Source of the DNA: Treponemataceae bacterium
Lineage (GTDB): Bacteria; Spirochaetota; Spirochaetia; Treponematales; Treponemataceae
Length of the DNA stretch: 14,218 nucleotides
Assembly: GCA_024697985.1 (NCBI GenBank)
Contig: JAILRX010000137.1
Span: 1 to 14,218, forward strand
Direction of reading: 5' to 3'
How positions within the stretch are numbered: the stretch's first letter is position 1; the number at the start of each line of letters is the position of its first letter. A program made the translations under genes and the position numbers. Shown here piece after piece: positions 1 through 7,672 of the stretch. The notes below the pieces were generated by a model, which searched no databases, was not told where the DNA came from, and was given only the letters and a program-made list of their open reading frames with translations.

Positions 1-675
1 ATTTCAACGGACAAGGCTGTAGAACCTGTAAGCGTATATGGCGTTTCAAAAATGCTCTGTGAAAAACTGGTCATAAAGACCGCAATGGAAGTTTCAAAGA
101 AAACAGAAGACGCAAGATACATGTTCGTACGATTCGGAAACGTAATGGGTTCCCGAGGCTCGATCCTGCCGCTTTTTGCAGAACAGCTTAAAACCGGCGG
201 TCCACTGACAGTAACCGACGCAAATGTAAAGCGATATTTCATGACGATTCCTGAAGCCTGCTCTCTTGTCCTTCAGACAGGCGGCGTCGGCGAAAACGGA
301 AAATCCTATCTTTTGGACATGGGCGAACCTATCAAAATCGTGGACCTTGCAGAACAGATCATCAAGCTCAACGGTTTTGTTCCGTACAAGGACATCGACA
401 TTTCGTTCATCGGACTGAGAAAGGGAGAGCGAATGGAAGAACCGCTTTGGACAAAGGAAGAAAATCCTACCCCGACCCAGTACAACAAAATCCTGCAGCT
501 CAAAAATGATGACGAAGAAAAGCTTAAAAAATGCGAGGAGTTGATAGAAGAACTCAAGCCTGTCTGCTTCTACGATGAAAAATTCTCCGAAAAATACCGA
601 AATCGTGATATACTTATAAAAATGCTTTGTGATTCAGTTCCATCACTGAAAGAATTTTATGAGGAAAACAATTGA
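1..675 (+). CDS. Nucleotide-sugar 4,6-dehydratase, CapD/PglF family (C-terminal part, 5' truncated by window)
   Basis: The open frame enters from the left edge, so the ATG at 52 is internal and not the start. The first visible residues, ISTDKAVEP followed by YGVSK (Tyr13, Lys17 of the visible part), are the conserved strand and catalytic Tyr-x3-Lys of extended short-chain dehydrogenases. Further on, RFGNVMGSRGSILPLF, GGPLTVTD, RYFMTIPEA, LDMGEPIKIVDLAEQII and GLRKGERMEE match the C-terminal half of UDP-GlcNAc 4,6-dehydratases (CapD, WbpM, PglF, FlaA1). These enzymes convert UDP-GlcNAc to a 4-keto-6-deoxy sugar in the cytoplasm or at the membrane. Many long WbpM/PglF proteins carry Met in place of this Tyr, so the Tyr here is worth noting. 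The N-terminal membrane domain, if any, lies outside the window. The stop is 1 nt before the next start, which is the matching aminotransferase, supporting a joint role in making an amino-sugar donor. The exact product sugar cannot be read from sequence. Confidence 0.9.
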   Translation: MSTDKAVEPVSVYGVSKMLCEKLVIKTAMEVSKKTEDARYMFVRFGNVMGSRGSILPLFAEQLKTGGPLTVTDANVKRYFMTIPEACSLVLQTGGVGENGKSYLLDMGEPIKIVDLAEQIIKLNGFVPYKDIDISFIGLRKGERMEEPLWTKEENPTPTQYNKILQLKNDDEEKLKKCEELIEELKPVCFYDEKFSEKYRNRDILIKMLCDSVPSLKEFYEENN

Positions 676-676
676 T

Positions 677-1882
677 ATGTCAGTTGATAAAGTAGATTTT
701 GTACCATTTTCTGTACCTTCAATCGGCAAGGAAGAAGAAGATGCCGTTTTAAATGTAATAAGGTCAGGATGGCTCACCACAGGGAAAATCACGCTTGAAT
801 TTGAAAGACTTTTTGCTGAAAAGCTCGGTGCAAAATTTGCTCTTGCCGTAAACAGTGCGACAAGCGGACTCATACTCGCAATGGAAGCTCTTGGAATCGG
901 AAAGAATTCAAAAATTCTTACGACGCCCTACACGTTCATTTCAACCGCAACAGCAGCAAGCCACTTGGGAGCCCAAATCGAATATGCTGATATCGAAGAA
1001 AATTCCTACAGCATAGATCCTGCCAAAATCGAAGAAAAACTTGCAAAAGACAGTTCTATAAAGGCCGTAGTTCCTGTTCACATTGCTGGAAATCCTTGCA
1101 ACATGAAGGAAATCTGCCGAGTCGCAAAAAAATACGGAGTTGCAGTTTTGGAAGACTGTGCCCACGCCTTTCCAAGCAAAACTGACGACGGTTTTTGCGG
1201 AACCTTAGGCGACATCGGGGTATTTTCGTTTTATGCCACAAAGACGATGACGACGGCAGAAGGCGGCATGATCGTAACAAACGACGAGAAGCTTGCCTCA
1301 AGAATCAAAAAAATGAGGCTTCACGGAATCGACCGCGACGTCTGGAACCGATATACCGACAAAAAGGCCAGCTGGCTTTACGATGTCGTAGAACCGGGCT
1401 TCAAGTGCAACCTGCCGGATTTGCTTTCTGCGATGGGAATCGAACAGCTTAAAAAAAGCGACTCTTTTCTTGAAAAACGCCTTGCCATAATAGATCAATA
1501 CAACAAGGCTTTTTCTAAATACGACGCTTTCATCCTGCCGCCTGATGGCAAAGGAAATGCATGGCATCTTTACCTATTGGGATTGAACTTTGAAAAATTA
1601 AGCTGTACGAGAGACGAATTTGCGTCCGAACTTCAAAAAAACGGTCTTGGAATTTCAATGCACTTTATTCCTCACTATCACTTTTCGCTTTGGGAACACA
1701 ACGAAAACCTTTTGGGAAATCTGACAAAAGAAAACGGTGGATTTTGTGCCAAAAACTTTCCGAACTGCGAAAAGCACTTTTTAAGGACTGTTACTCTTCC
1801 GCTTTGGCCTGACATGAGTGAAGATATGGTAGAGAAAGTTATCGACGTGGTAATTCAGACAGGGAAAAAATATGCAAAATAA
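677..1882 (+). CDS. DegT/DnrJ/EryC1/StrS family PLP-dependent sugar aminotransferase
   Basis: This 401-aa protein has the fold-type I signature of sugar-nucleotide aminotransferases. VAVLEDCAHAF carries the PLP-binding Asp (about D160). GTLGDIGVFSFYATK gives the Schiff-base lysine (K189), followed by TTAEGGM. TPYTFISTATAASHLGAQ and VVPVHIAGNPCNM are the family's other blocks, and the length is normal. I prefer the ATG at 677 over an in-frame ATG at 659, because GAGGAAA at 661-667 is well placed for 677 and the family usually begins near the VPFSVPSIG block. The enzyme would aminate the 4-keto sugar made by the preceding dehydratase, using glutamate, to give a UDP-4-amino-4,6-dideoxy hexose (bacillosamine-type or similar). 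No acetyltransferase follows in this window. The 3' end overlaps the next gene by 11 nt. Family assignment is firm; the substrate is inferred from context. Confidence 0.92.
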   Translation: MSVDKVDFVPFSVPSIGKEEEDAVLNVIRSGWLTTGKITLEFERLFAEKLGAKFALAVNSATSGLILAMEALGIGKNSKILTTPYTFISTATAASHLGAQIEYADIEENSYSIDPAKIEEKLAKDSSIKAVVPVHIAGNPCNMKEICRVAKKYGVAVLEDCAHAFPSKTDDGFCGTLGDIGVFSFYATKTMTTAEGGMIVTNDEKLASRIKKMRLHGIDRDVWNRYTDKKASWLYDVVEPGFKCNLPDLLSAMGIEQLKKSDSFLEKRLAIIDQYNKAFSKYDAFILPPDGKGNAWHLYLLGLNFEKLSCTRDEFASELQKNGLGISMHFIPHYHFSLWEHNENLLGNLTKENGGFCAKNFPNCEKHFLRTVTLPLWPDMSEDMVEKVIDVVIQTGKKYAK

Positions 1883-3956
1883 GGCAAAAAAAGATAAGGC
1901 CCAGACATACAACATTGTTTCTCAAAGAAGTTTTTATTCGGATTTGTCTGATACCGAAATGGATTATGCCATCCTGATTCGAAGTCCCATCAGCAAGGGA
2001 ACAATCCGAGACATAACCTGTCCGAACCTGCCGGAAGGATGCCACCTCATCACGGCAAAAGAAATTCCTGGCAAAAACGAATTTACCGCAAATGACGTGA
2101 CGATTCAGGCTCTTGGCTACGAAAAAATTTCGTACAAGGGAGAACCAATCGCAATCCTTACAGGACCTGATGAAACTCAGCTAAAGGACCTCATCAACGA
2201 AGTTGAAATCAAATATACGACATCAATCGAAACAGACGAAAATCAGGTTGAAAAACATAAAATTTTTGCTTCAAGACAGATTTTTTACGGTGAAAGCGAA
2301 ATGCTTTACCTCCAGTCTGCGCTCCAGCTGAAAAAATCCTACGTTTCAGAACTGCAGATTGCAAAATCAAACGAAAACATCGGAGCTTTCTGCGACTATT
2401 CAAAACGAAGCCTTAAAGTTTACTCTCCGACCTGCTGGCCATCCCAGCTCATCGATTCAATCTGCAATGTGCTTGGAATCGAAAAAAAATCGGTAACCGT
2501 AATCAAGACAAATTATGATGACGCAACGACAAACACCGTATTTTTCACGAACCAGATTGCAACCCTCGTGGCTTTTGCAAGCAAGATTATCGAAAAAAGC
2601 CTTCGTCTTGTGCTTACTCACGACGAAATGAAACAATACATCGAAAGTCCGATAAACGTTCACAGTGAATATCAGATAGCCCTTGAAGGTGAAGGAACGA
2701 TCAGGGCAATGAACGCCGACATCAGAATTGAATGCGGAGCCTTCTGCCCTTTTGCGCAGGAAATCGTCGACCACATCATCATAGCACTTTCCGGAATGTA
2801 CCGTTTCAAAACCTACTGCATCACATGCTATGCCCAGTCTTCAGAAAGGCCGCCTCTTTCAGCCGACCTTCAGCTAACGGACTTTCTGGCATTTTTCTCG
2901 ATTGAAAACCTGATGCAGGATATAGCACAGCAGCTTCACATCGAACCGAATATTGTAAGACTTGCAAACCTCGGACCTGAAATCAGCAAAAAGAAAGGTG
3001 CTTCAAAAAAGCAGAACGACTTTAAACTTCCAATCATCATCGACAACAGTCCTTGTAAAAGCGTTATCGACAGGGTCGTAGAAAACAGCGATTTCAGGCG
3101 AAAATACATCTCGTACTCGCTTTCATCAAAAGTCGCGAATTCCAAATTTCCGCTGAAAGGAATCGGTATGAGCTGCGCCTTCGAAGGAAACGGATTTTAC
3201 GGAGAAAGCGTAAACGACGTCAACATTTCAATGCAGGTTACGCTTGATACCGACGGCTCCTTCAAGATAGTCTCGCCAAAACCTTCGGAAACGATCGTAG
3301 ATATCTGGAAAAACATCGTTACCGAAGAACTAAACATCGAGAAGAACAAGATTTTCATCGTTGAGCCAATCGAAACGGGAATTACGAACCTTCTTCCAGA
3401 AACAGTTCCTGAAAATATCAGTATCCTTACGATTCTCCTGAAAAAATGCTGCAAGCAGGTCAAAAAACAGGAATTCAGGATGCCGCTTCCAATCACAGTA
3501 AAGAAGGACCTTGCGAGCAACAGGACGAAAAAGTGGGACCAGAAAAATTTCAAGGGCGAACCTTTTTTCAACACCTCATGGATTTCCTCGGTCGTTGAAG
3601 TTGAAATCGACAGGAACACATTCTCGCACAACATAATGGAAATCTGGATCTGCATAAACGCCGGCGAAATTTACAACAGACAAACCGCAATTTCATCGGT
3701 CAAAAAAGCCGTGGCCCTCACGCTCAAGATGTGCGAGCCTCAGTACACGCACACAAACGTGCCAGTGCATATTGAATTTATCGAAAGCAAGGAAGAATCA
3801 AAGGAAATCGGAAACCTTGTTTATAACGCGCTTCCTTCGGCACTTACAAACGCTCTTTACGTTGCCTTGCAGAAGGATATTTCGGTTTTGCCTATCGCAA
3901 TTGATTCACTTTATTATGCTTTGAAGAACGACGAGGTGGATGCAAATGAAAATTAA
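1872..3956 (+). CDS. Xanthine dehydrogenase-like molybdopterin subunit, apparently lacking cofactor and catalytic motifs
   Basis: The 694-aa protein follows the large-subunit pattern of the xanthine dehydrogenase/CO dehydrogenase family. An N-terminal hammerhead-like part (YAILIRSPISKGTIRDI, ITAKEIPGKN, YKGEPIAILTG, residues 32-97) is followed by a family-shaped core and a recognisable C-terminus (SSVVEVEID, ALPSALTNALYVAL, VLPIAIDSLYYAL). The motifs that hold molybdopterin do not appear. The GGGFGGK position reads NYDDATTNTVFF (214-225). The RGxGxPQ position reads ERPPLSADLQ (325-334). The GQGxxT position reads KPSETI (470-475). The catalytic Glu of the terminal GE motif is replaced by Asn (GN, 647-648). 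These placements are alignments by eye. The gene overlaps its neighbours by 11 nt on both sides and has AGGGAAA as ribosome binding site at 1860-1866. The frame is intact across 2 kb, so it is not a decaying pseudogene. The likely role is a structural or repurposed subunit of a complex with the next two proteins; a normal hydroxylase activity is unlikely. Confidence 0.78.
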   Translation: MQNKAKKDKAQTYNIVSQRSFYSDLSDTEMDYAILIRSPISKGTIRDITCPNLPEGCHLITAKEIPGKNEFTANDVTIQALGYEKISYKGEPIAILTGPDETQLKDLINEVEIKYTTSIETDENQVEKHKIFASRQIFYGESEMLYLQSALQLKKSYVSELQIAKSNENIGAFCDYSKRSLKVYSPTCWPSQLIDSICNVLGIEKKSVTVIKTNYDDATTNTVFFTNQIATLVAFASKIIEKSLRLVLTHDEMKQYIESPINVHSEYQIALEGEGTIRAMNADIRIECGAFCPFAQEIVDHIIIALSGMYRFKTYCITCYAQSSERPPLSADLQLTDFLAFFSIENLMQDIAQQLHIEPNIVRLANLGPEISKKKGASKKQNDFKLPIIIDNSPCKSVIDRVVENSDFRRKYISYSLSSKVANSKFPLKGIGMSCAFEGNGFYGESVNDVNISMQVTLDTDGSFKIVSPKPSETIVDIWKNIVTEELNIEKNKIFIVEPIETGITNLLPETVPENISILTILLKKCCKQVKKQEFRMPLPITVKKDLASNRTKKWDQKNFKGEPFFNTSWISSVVEVEIDRNTFSHNIMEIWICINAGEIYNRQTAISSVKKAVALTLKMCEPQYTHTNVPVHIEFIESKEESKEIGNLVYNALPSALTNALYVALQKDISVLPIAIDSLYYALKNDEVDANEN

Positions 3957-4434
3957 GTTTGATTTGAACGGCGAAAATATGGTCGTCAACACGAATCCGG
4001 CAATAAAACTTTCAACCTTCCTCAAGGATAATAAAATCATCACGGTAAAACGTGGATGTGACCATCACACCTGCTCTTCCTGTACGGTTTTGATTGATGA
4101 TGAGCCGGTTCTTTCCTGCCTGACTTCCCTTGCGCAATGCGACAATTCTAAAATCACGACTCTGGAAGAGTTCGTTCAGACAAAGGACTTTTCAGACATA
4201 AAAAAAGGCTTTGACCAGGCCAAGGTCAAGATGTGCGGATTCTGTAATGCCGGAAAGATTTTTACGGCCTACAAAATCATAAAGACGATAAACCGCCCGA
4301 CAAAAGATGAAATTAGAAGTCAGGTTTCATTTTTTACCTGTACCTGCACCGACACGGACGCCCTTGTAGACGGCATCTATCTTGCCGCCGCTGCAAGAAG
4401 ATCCAGACTGGAGAAAAAGCGCAATGAAAAATGA
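3946..4434 (+). CDS. [2Fe-2S] ferredoxin-type subunit of xanthine dehydrogenase-like complex
   Basis: The 162-aa protein is the small iron-sulphur subunit of molybdenum-hydroxylase-type complexes. The plant-ferredoxin cluster has its four Cys (C38, C43, C46, C58, in GCDHHTCSSC and VLSC). The all-helical second domain has CGFC and CTC (C97, C100, C132, C134) for the second cluster. Both sets are complete, so the protein should still carry electrons. One difference from the family is Met96 in front of CGFC, where a Gln normally contacts the pterin; this fits the loss of pterin motifs in the upstream subunit. The CRCTGY block reads CTCTDTD. I chose the ATG at 3946 over 3940, because GAGGTGG at 3933-3939 sits too close to 3940. 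The gene overlaps the large subunit and the FAD subunit by 11 nt each. It would pass electrons between the FAD subunit and an unknown site. Confidence 0.88.
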   Translation: MKIKFDLNGENMVVNTNPAIKLSTFLKDNKIITVKRGCDHHTCSSCTVLIDDEPVLSCLTSLAQCDNSKITTLEEFVQTKDFSDIKKGFDQAKVKMCGFCNAGKIFTAYKIIKTINRPTKDEIRSQVSFFTCTCTDTDALVDGIYLAAAARRSRLEKKRNEK

Positions 4435-5329
4435 TTCACGATTTTACCGATGCAAGACACTTCAGGAAGCTCTCTATCACCTCAAGAACGTAAATAATCT
4501 TAAAGTTTACAGCGGCGGCACCTCAATCAAGACTGACTCAAACCCGAACAGGCTCGACATCGGGGACGACTGCCTTTTTTTGACAAACTGCGAGGAATTA
4601 AAGCGAATCGAAAAGCACGAACGATACATCACCTTTGGAAGTTCAGTAACCTTGCAAAAAATACTGGATTTGGGAAAATCAAAAATTCCGGACTTCCTTT
4701 ACGAAGCAATCGAAACCGTAGCAAATCCAATCATCAGAAGCCGTGCAACTCTGGCAGGAAACCTCTGCTCGAAGGACTTTTATCACACGCTTTACTCGCC
4801 TCTTCTGGCAATCGATACAAGAGTTGAAATCCACACGCCGACAGAAACAAAACAGGTTCCACTTTCAAAATTCAACGGAATTGAAAACGGCCAGATTATG
4901 ACGACGCTCAGAGTACCTTTGATCGAATGGGATATCGCGCATTTTACACGACTTGGATTCAACAATGAGATTTGCGACGTAAGCAGTTCCTTTACCTTTC
5001 TTGCAAAAACTCAGAAAGACTCACTTACCGACATTCGAATCGCCTTTTGCGGCAAGATAAAAATCAGGTCGACAGAACTTGAAAACAGCATTCTGGGAGC
5101 TCACCTTCCGCTGTCTCACAAAAACATCAACATGACGCTCGACAAGGCTTCAAAAATCTATGACGCCGAAATTGAAAATATGATCAAAAAATCGCTGATG
5201 GAAAATCCGAATGCGGAGATGAATCAGGAATTGATCCAAAAGATTGAGAACGCAAAGAAAAACTATCACCCGATGATTAAGGAACAGTTTTTGAATCTTT
5301 TGAGGATGAACCTTGAAAAATTGATGTAG
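4424..5329 (+). CDS. FAD-binding subunit of xanthine/CO dehydrogenase-like complex (CoxM family)
   Basis: The 301-aa protein resembles CoxM/XdhB FAD subunits. The first FAD motif, usually AGGTDL, reads SGGTSIK (30-36). The second, around RNRATLGGNL, reads IIRSRATLAGNLCSKD (103-118), followed by LLAIDTRVEI where family members have the conserved LLALDA. A C-terminal domain after residue 185 matches the usual layout, and the length is normal. I chose the ATG at 4424 instead of upstream 4382, because GGAG at 4410-4413 is correctly spaced and the MKNDSRFYRCKTLQEAL start fits the family. The start lies 11 nt inside the end of the [2Fe-2S] gene, so translation is probably coupled. FAD binding looks plausible, which makes this likely the electron exit or entry site of the complex. 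It is the last gene of the plus-strand run; no hairpin terminator was found after it. Confidence 0.85.
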   Translation: MKNDSRFYRCKTLQEALYHLKNVNNLKVYSGGTSIKTDSNPNRLDIGDDCLFLTNCEELKRIEKHERYITFGSSVTLQKILDLGKSKIPDFLYEAIETVANPIIRSRATLAGNLCSKDFYHTLYSPLLAIDTRVEIHTPTETKQVPLSKFNGIENGQIMTTLRVPLIEWDIAHFTRLGFNNEICDVSSSFTFLAKTQKDSLTDIRIAFCGKIKIRSTELENSILGAHLPLSHKNINMTLDKASKIYDAEIENMIKKSLMENPNAEMNQELIQKIENAKKNYHPMIKEQFLNLLRMNLEKLM

Positions 5330-5484
5330 AAAATCGCGATTCTAAAATCTTGGACGCGACGTGCAATTAATTTAACGCGGCGTGCAATTAATTTAACGGG
5401 GCGTGCAATTAATTTAACGCGACGTGCAATTAATTTAACGCGGCGGCGCAAAATTGATAAAGCACCTAATTATCCACGGCTCAT
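5330..5484. other. Convergent intergenic gap with repeats, no gene seen
   Basis: This gap lies between the end of the FAD subunit gene and the end of queA. It contains a 10-bp palindrome (AATCGCGATT, 5332-5341) right after the stop, then the 21-bp tandem array, then TTATCCACGGC at 5470-5480. No hairpin followed by a T-run is visible for either convergent transcript. A 61-codon minus-strand frame runs through the repeats with a TTG start, but only because 21 is a multiple of three; I do not regard it as a gene. Confidence 0.7.
5354..5446. repeat. 21-bp tandem repeat, four full copies plus a partial copy
   Basis: Four consecutive 21-bp units begin at 5354, 5375, 5396 and 5417, followed by about 9 nt of a fifth. 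The invariant core is CGTGCAATTAATTTAACG (unit edges included); variation is limited to the GC-rich edge (cgcgac, cgcggc, cggggc, cgcgac). Each unit joins an AT-rich block containing the palindrome AATTAATT to a GC-rich block. There are no spacers, so it is not a CRISPR array. It could be a recent slippage expansion, a protein-binding array, or part of transcription termination between the convergent genes. Confidence 0.95.
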
Positions 5485-6582
5485 CTACTTGAAAAAGCAG
5501 GCATCTCCATAAGAGAAAAATCTGTATTTTTTATCCACGGCCTGCTTATACGCATTCATGATGTGGTCGTAACCTGCAAAGGCACTTACCAGCATCATCA
5601 GCGTGCTTTCCGGCGTGTGAAAATTCGTAAAAAGCTTATCAACTACCTTAAACTTATAGCCAGGATAGATGAAAATCCTTGTTGAATAAGTTCCGCTTCT
5701 AAGGCACTGGTTTTCTTCGTCCCAGGCACTTTCCAACGTGCGAACGGATGTCGTTCCGACTGCCATGATTTTCTTGCCTGCTCTTTTTGCTTCGGTGATG
5801 CGTCGCGCAGTTTCCTCACTGATGGTAAAAACTTCCTCGTGCATCTTGTGTTCTTCGATATTATCAACTCGAACCGGAAGAAAAGTTCCCAAACCTACGT
5901 GAAGAGTAACAAATTCTTTTTCAATGCCTTTGGCAGCCAGATTTTCAAGCATTTTTTCTGTAAAATGAAGACCTGCTGTCGGACACGCGCTTGAACCAAG
6001 CTCCTTTGCATATACATTCTGATAGCGCTCGTTGTCGTTTACCGTATCCTGCCTTTTGATGTAAGGCGGAAGCGGAATATGTCCGTTTCTTTCAAACCAG
6101 CTGTCATCCAAAACCTTGTCAAAAATCACGGTTCGAAATTCTGTACCGTTGTCCAATGGATTTTCGATAATCTGACCGATTGTTCCGTCCTGAAACTGAT
6201 AGCGGCAGCCGACTTTCTGCTTTTTGGCATTCTTGACCATGCATTTCCAGGCAGCGAGAATTTTGCCGTCAGAATCCTTCATTTCTGGAACGAAAGAAAG
6301 GATCATGAACTCAACTTCTTTTTCGCTGGCCTGTTCGCCTCGAAGTCGGTTTTGCTCAGACTGAAGTTTTTTTGCGTAGCAACGTGAACGGCGGACTTTT
6401 GAGTCGTTAAAAACCATCAGCGTATTTTCGTCGATTAAATCAGGCAAATCAGCCATCATGTGATGTTCGATTTCGCCTGTGATGCGGTCCATCACCAAAA
6501 GCTTATCCTGTCCGCGGATTTCGCTCGGATTCTGTGCGATAAGCTCATCCGGAAGTTCAAAATTAAAATCTGATGTTTTCAT
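5485..6582 (-). CDS. queA: S-adenosylmethionine:tRNA ribosyltransferase-isomerase QueA
   Basis: QueA transfers and isomerises the ribosyl part of S-adenosylmethionine onto preQ1 in tRNA to form epoxyqueuosine, a late step in wobble-base queuosine synthesis. Visible family blocks in the 365-aa protein are LPDELIAQNP (10-19), LMVFNDSKV (55-63), the SSACPTAGLHFT loop (197-208), LHVGLGTFLPV (227-237), EEHKMHEE (243-250), VGTTSVRTLES (275-285) and FHTPESTLMMLVSAFAG (321-337). Length is normal. I start it at the ATG at 6582 (MKTSDFNFELPDEL), with AAGGA 11 nt upstream; the frame is open further to 6672, but that extension overlaps ruvB and has no family similarity. It lies 37 nt after ruvB and is probably the last gene of a ruvA-ruvB-queA operon, an arrangement also known in Bacillus. 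Confidence 0.95.
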   Translation of the reverse strand: MKTSDFNFELPDELIAQNPSEIRGQDKLLVMDRITGEIEHHMMADLPDLIDENTLMVFNDSKVRRSRCYAKKLQSEQNRLRGEQASEKEVEFMILSFVPEMKDSDGKILAAWKCMVKNAKKQKVGCRYQFQDGTIGQIIENPLDNGTEFRTVIFDKVLDDSWFERNGHIPLPPYIKRQDTVNDNERYQNVYAKELGSSACPTAGLHFTEKMLENLAAKGIEKEFVTLHVGLGTFLPVRVDNIEEHKMHEEVFTISEETARRITEAKRAGKKIMAVGTTSVRTLESAWDEENQCLRSGTYSTRIFIYPGYKFKVVDKLFTNFHTPESTLMMLVSAFAGYDHIMNAYKQAVDKKYRFFSYGDACFFK

Positions 6583-6619
6583 ATTTTCATTAGTCCTTAA
6601 ATTTTTAATTGAAAATCGT

Positions 6620-7672
6620 TTAGTTGAAAAGCGACGGCTGGCTTGAATCCTGCCCTGAATTTTTATTGGCAAAATTCAATCCCAGATGTTCGTAAGCCTT
6701 TGGAGTTACGACCCTTCCGCGCGGAGTTCTTTGGATAAGTCCGCACTGGATAAGATAAGGTTCGTAATAATCTTCGAGCGTATCAATTGATTCACCGATG
6801 GAAATCGCAAGAGTCTCGGCTCCGACAGGCCCTCCGCCATAATTGTTGATGATGGAAAGCAGGATTTCCCGGTCGTATTTTTCAAGTCCGAGACAGTCGA
6901 TTTCAAGCTTTTCAAGACCGAACTTTACGACATCCTTTGTAATTGACTTGCTCGATGAAACCTGAGCAAAGTCTCTCATACGGCGTAAGATTCTGTTTGC
7001 AACTCGAGGAGTTCCTCGGCTGCTTGAGGCCATCAAAAGAGCCGCATCATCATCCACCTCAACGGAAAGAATCGATGCAGATCTTTTTATGATCTGAGCC
7101 AATTCCTCAACAGAATAGAAACTGAAGCGCTGGACGATTCCGAATCGGCTGATAAGCGGACTGCTTACAGTTCCGGCCTTAGTCGTAGCGCCGACAAGCG
7201 TAAATTTAGGAATCGGGATTCGTACGGTTCTTGCAGCCGCGCCCTGCCCGATTATCCAGTCAAGCTCATAGTCTTCCATCGCAATGTAAAGCATTTCTTC
7301 GATGGCAGGTTTAAGACGGTGAATTTCGTCGATAAAAAATACGCTTCGTTCGGTAATCGTCGAAAGGATTCCTGCTAGGTCTTTCGGCTTGTCCAGGGCA
7401 GGAGCGCTAGTCACCTTAAAATCAACGCCGAGTTCGTGGGCCGTAATCTGAGCAAGAGTCGTTTTCCCAAGACCAGGCGGACCAATCAAAAAAAGATGGT
7501 CCATGCTTTCCTGCCTTTCACGGGCAGCCTGAATGAAGACACTCAGATTTTCCTTGACCTTTGTCTGTCCCAAAAACTCGTTTAAAAGCTGGGGTCTTAG
7601 AGGATTTTCCTTATCATCCGTATCAATGCTGGATGGAATTCCTGCACGTAAAATTGAATCATCTTCTGTCAT
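6620..7672 (-). CDS. ruvB: Holliday junction branch migration ATPase RuvB
   Basis: RuvB is the hexameric AAA+ motor that, with RuvA, drives branch migration of Holliday junctions during recombination and repair. The 350-aa sequence has the Walker A GPPGLGKTT (64-72), Walker B FFIDEIHRL (112-120), sensor 1 GATTKAG (161-167), the Arg-finger region SRFGI (R176) and the sensor 2 block SRGTPRVANR. The C-terminal winged-helix part contains YGGGPVGAETLA, ending in QCGLIQRTPRGRVVT, also typical. The length is normal for the family. The ATG overlaps the ruvA stop by 4 nt (ATGA), with GGAG about 8 nt upstream inside ruvA, so the two proteins are probably made in a coupled way. Nothing is missing. Confidence 0.98.
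   Translation of the reverse strand: MTEDDSILRAGIPSSIDTDDKENPLRPQLLNEFLGQTKVKENLSVFIQAARERQESMDHLFLIGPPGLGKTTLAQITAHELGVDFKVTSAPALDKPKDLAGILSTITERSVFFIDEIHRLKPAIEEMLYIAMEDYELDWIIGQGAAARTVRIPIPKFTLVGATTKAGTVSSPLISRFGIVQRFSFYSVEELAQIIKRSASILSVEVDDDAALLMASSSRGTPRVANRILRRMRDFAQVSSSKSITKDVVKFGLEKLEIDCLGLEKYDREILLSIINNYGGGPVGAETLAISIGESIDTLEDYYEPYLIQCGLIQRTPRGRVVTPKAYEHLGLNFANKNSGQDSSQPSLFN

Noticed and set aside
3197..3655. 152-codon minus-strand frame inside the large redox subunit
   Set aside because: It is antisense to a well-supported coding region. The hydrophobic and serine-rich content is what the complement of Lys- and Glu-rich codons produces, and no promoter or ribosome binding site was seen.
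5266..5451. Minus-strand 61-codon frame encoding a repeated RRVKLIA heptad
   Set aside because: It exists because the 21-bp repeat is a multiple of three. It starts at TTG, has no ribosome binding site, and its second half is antisense to the FAD subunit gene.
5470..5541. Two copies of TTATCCACGGC (5470-5480, 5531-5541) resembling DnaA boxes
   Set aside because: Both differ from TTATCCACA at the last base. One lies inside the queA reading frame (coding AVDKK), there is no dnaA or dnaN nearby, and two near-matches are not enough to call an origin.
6582..6672. Longer queA with a 30-residue N-terminal extension
   Set aside because: The extension overlaps the end of ruvB and does not look like the family, whereas the ATG at 6582 has AAGGA upstream and the expected N-terminal sequence.
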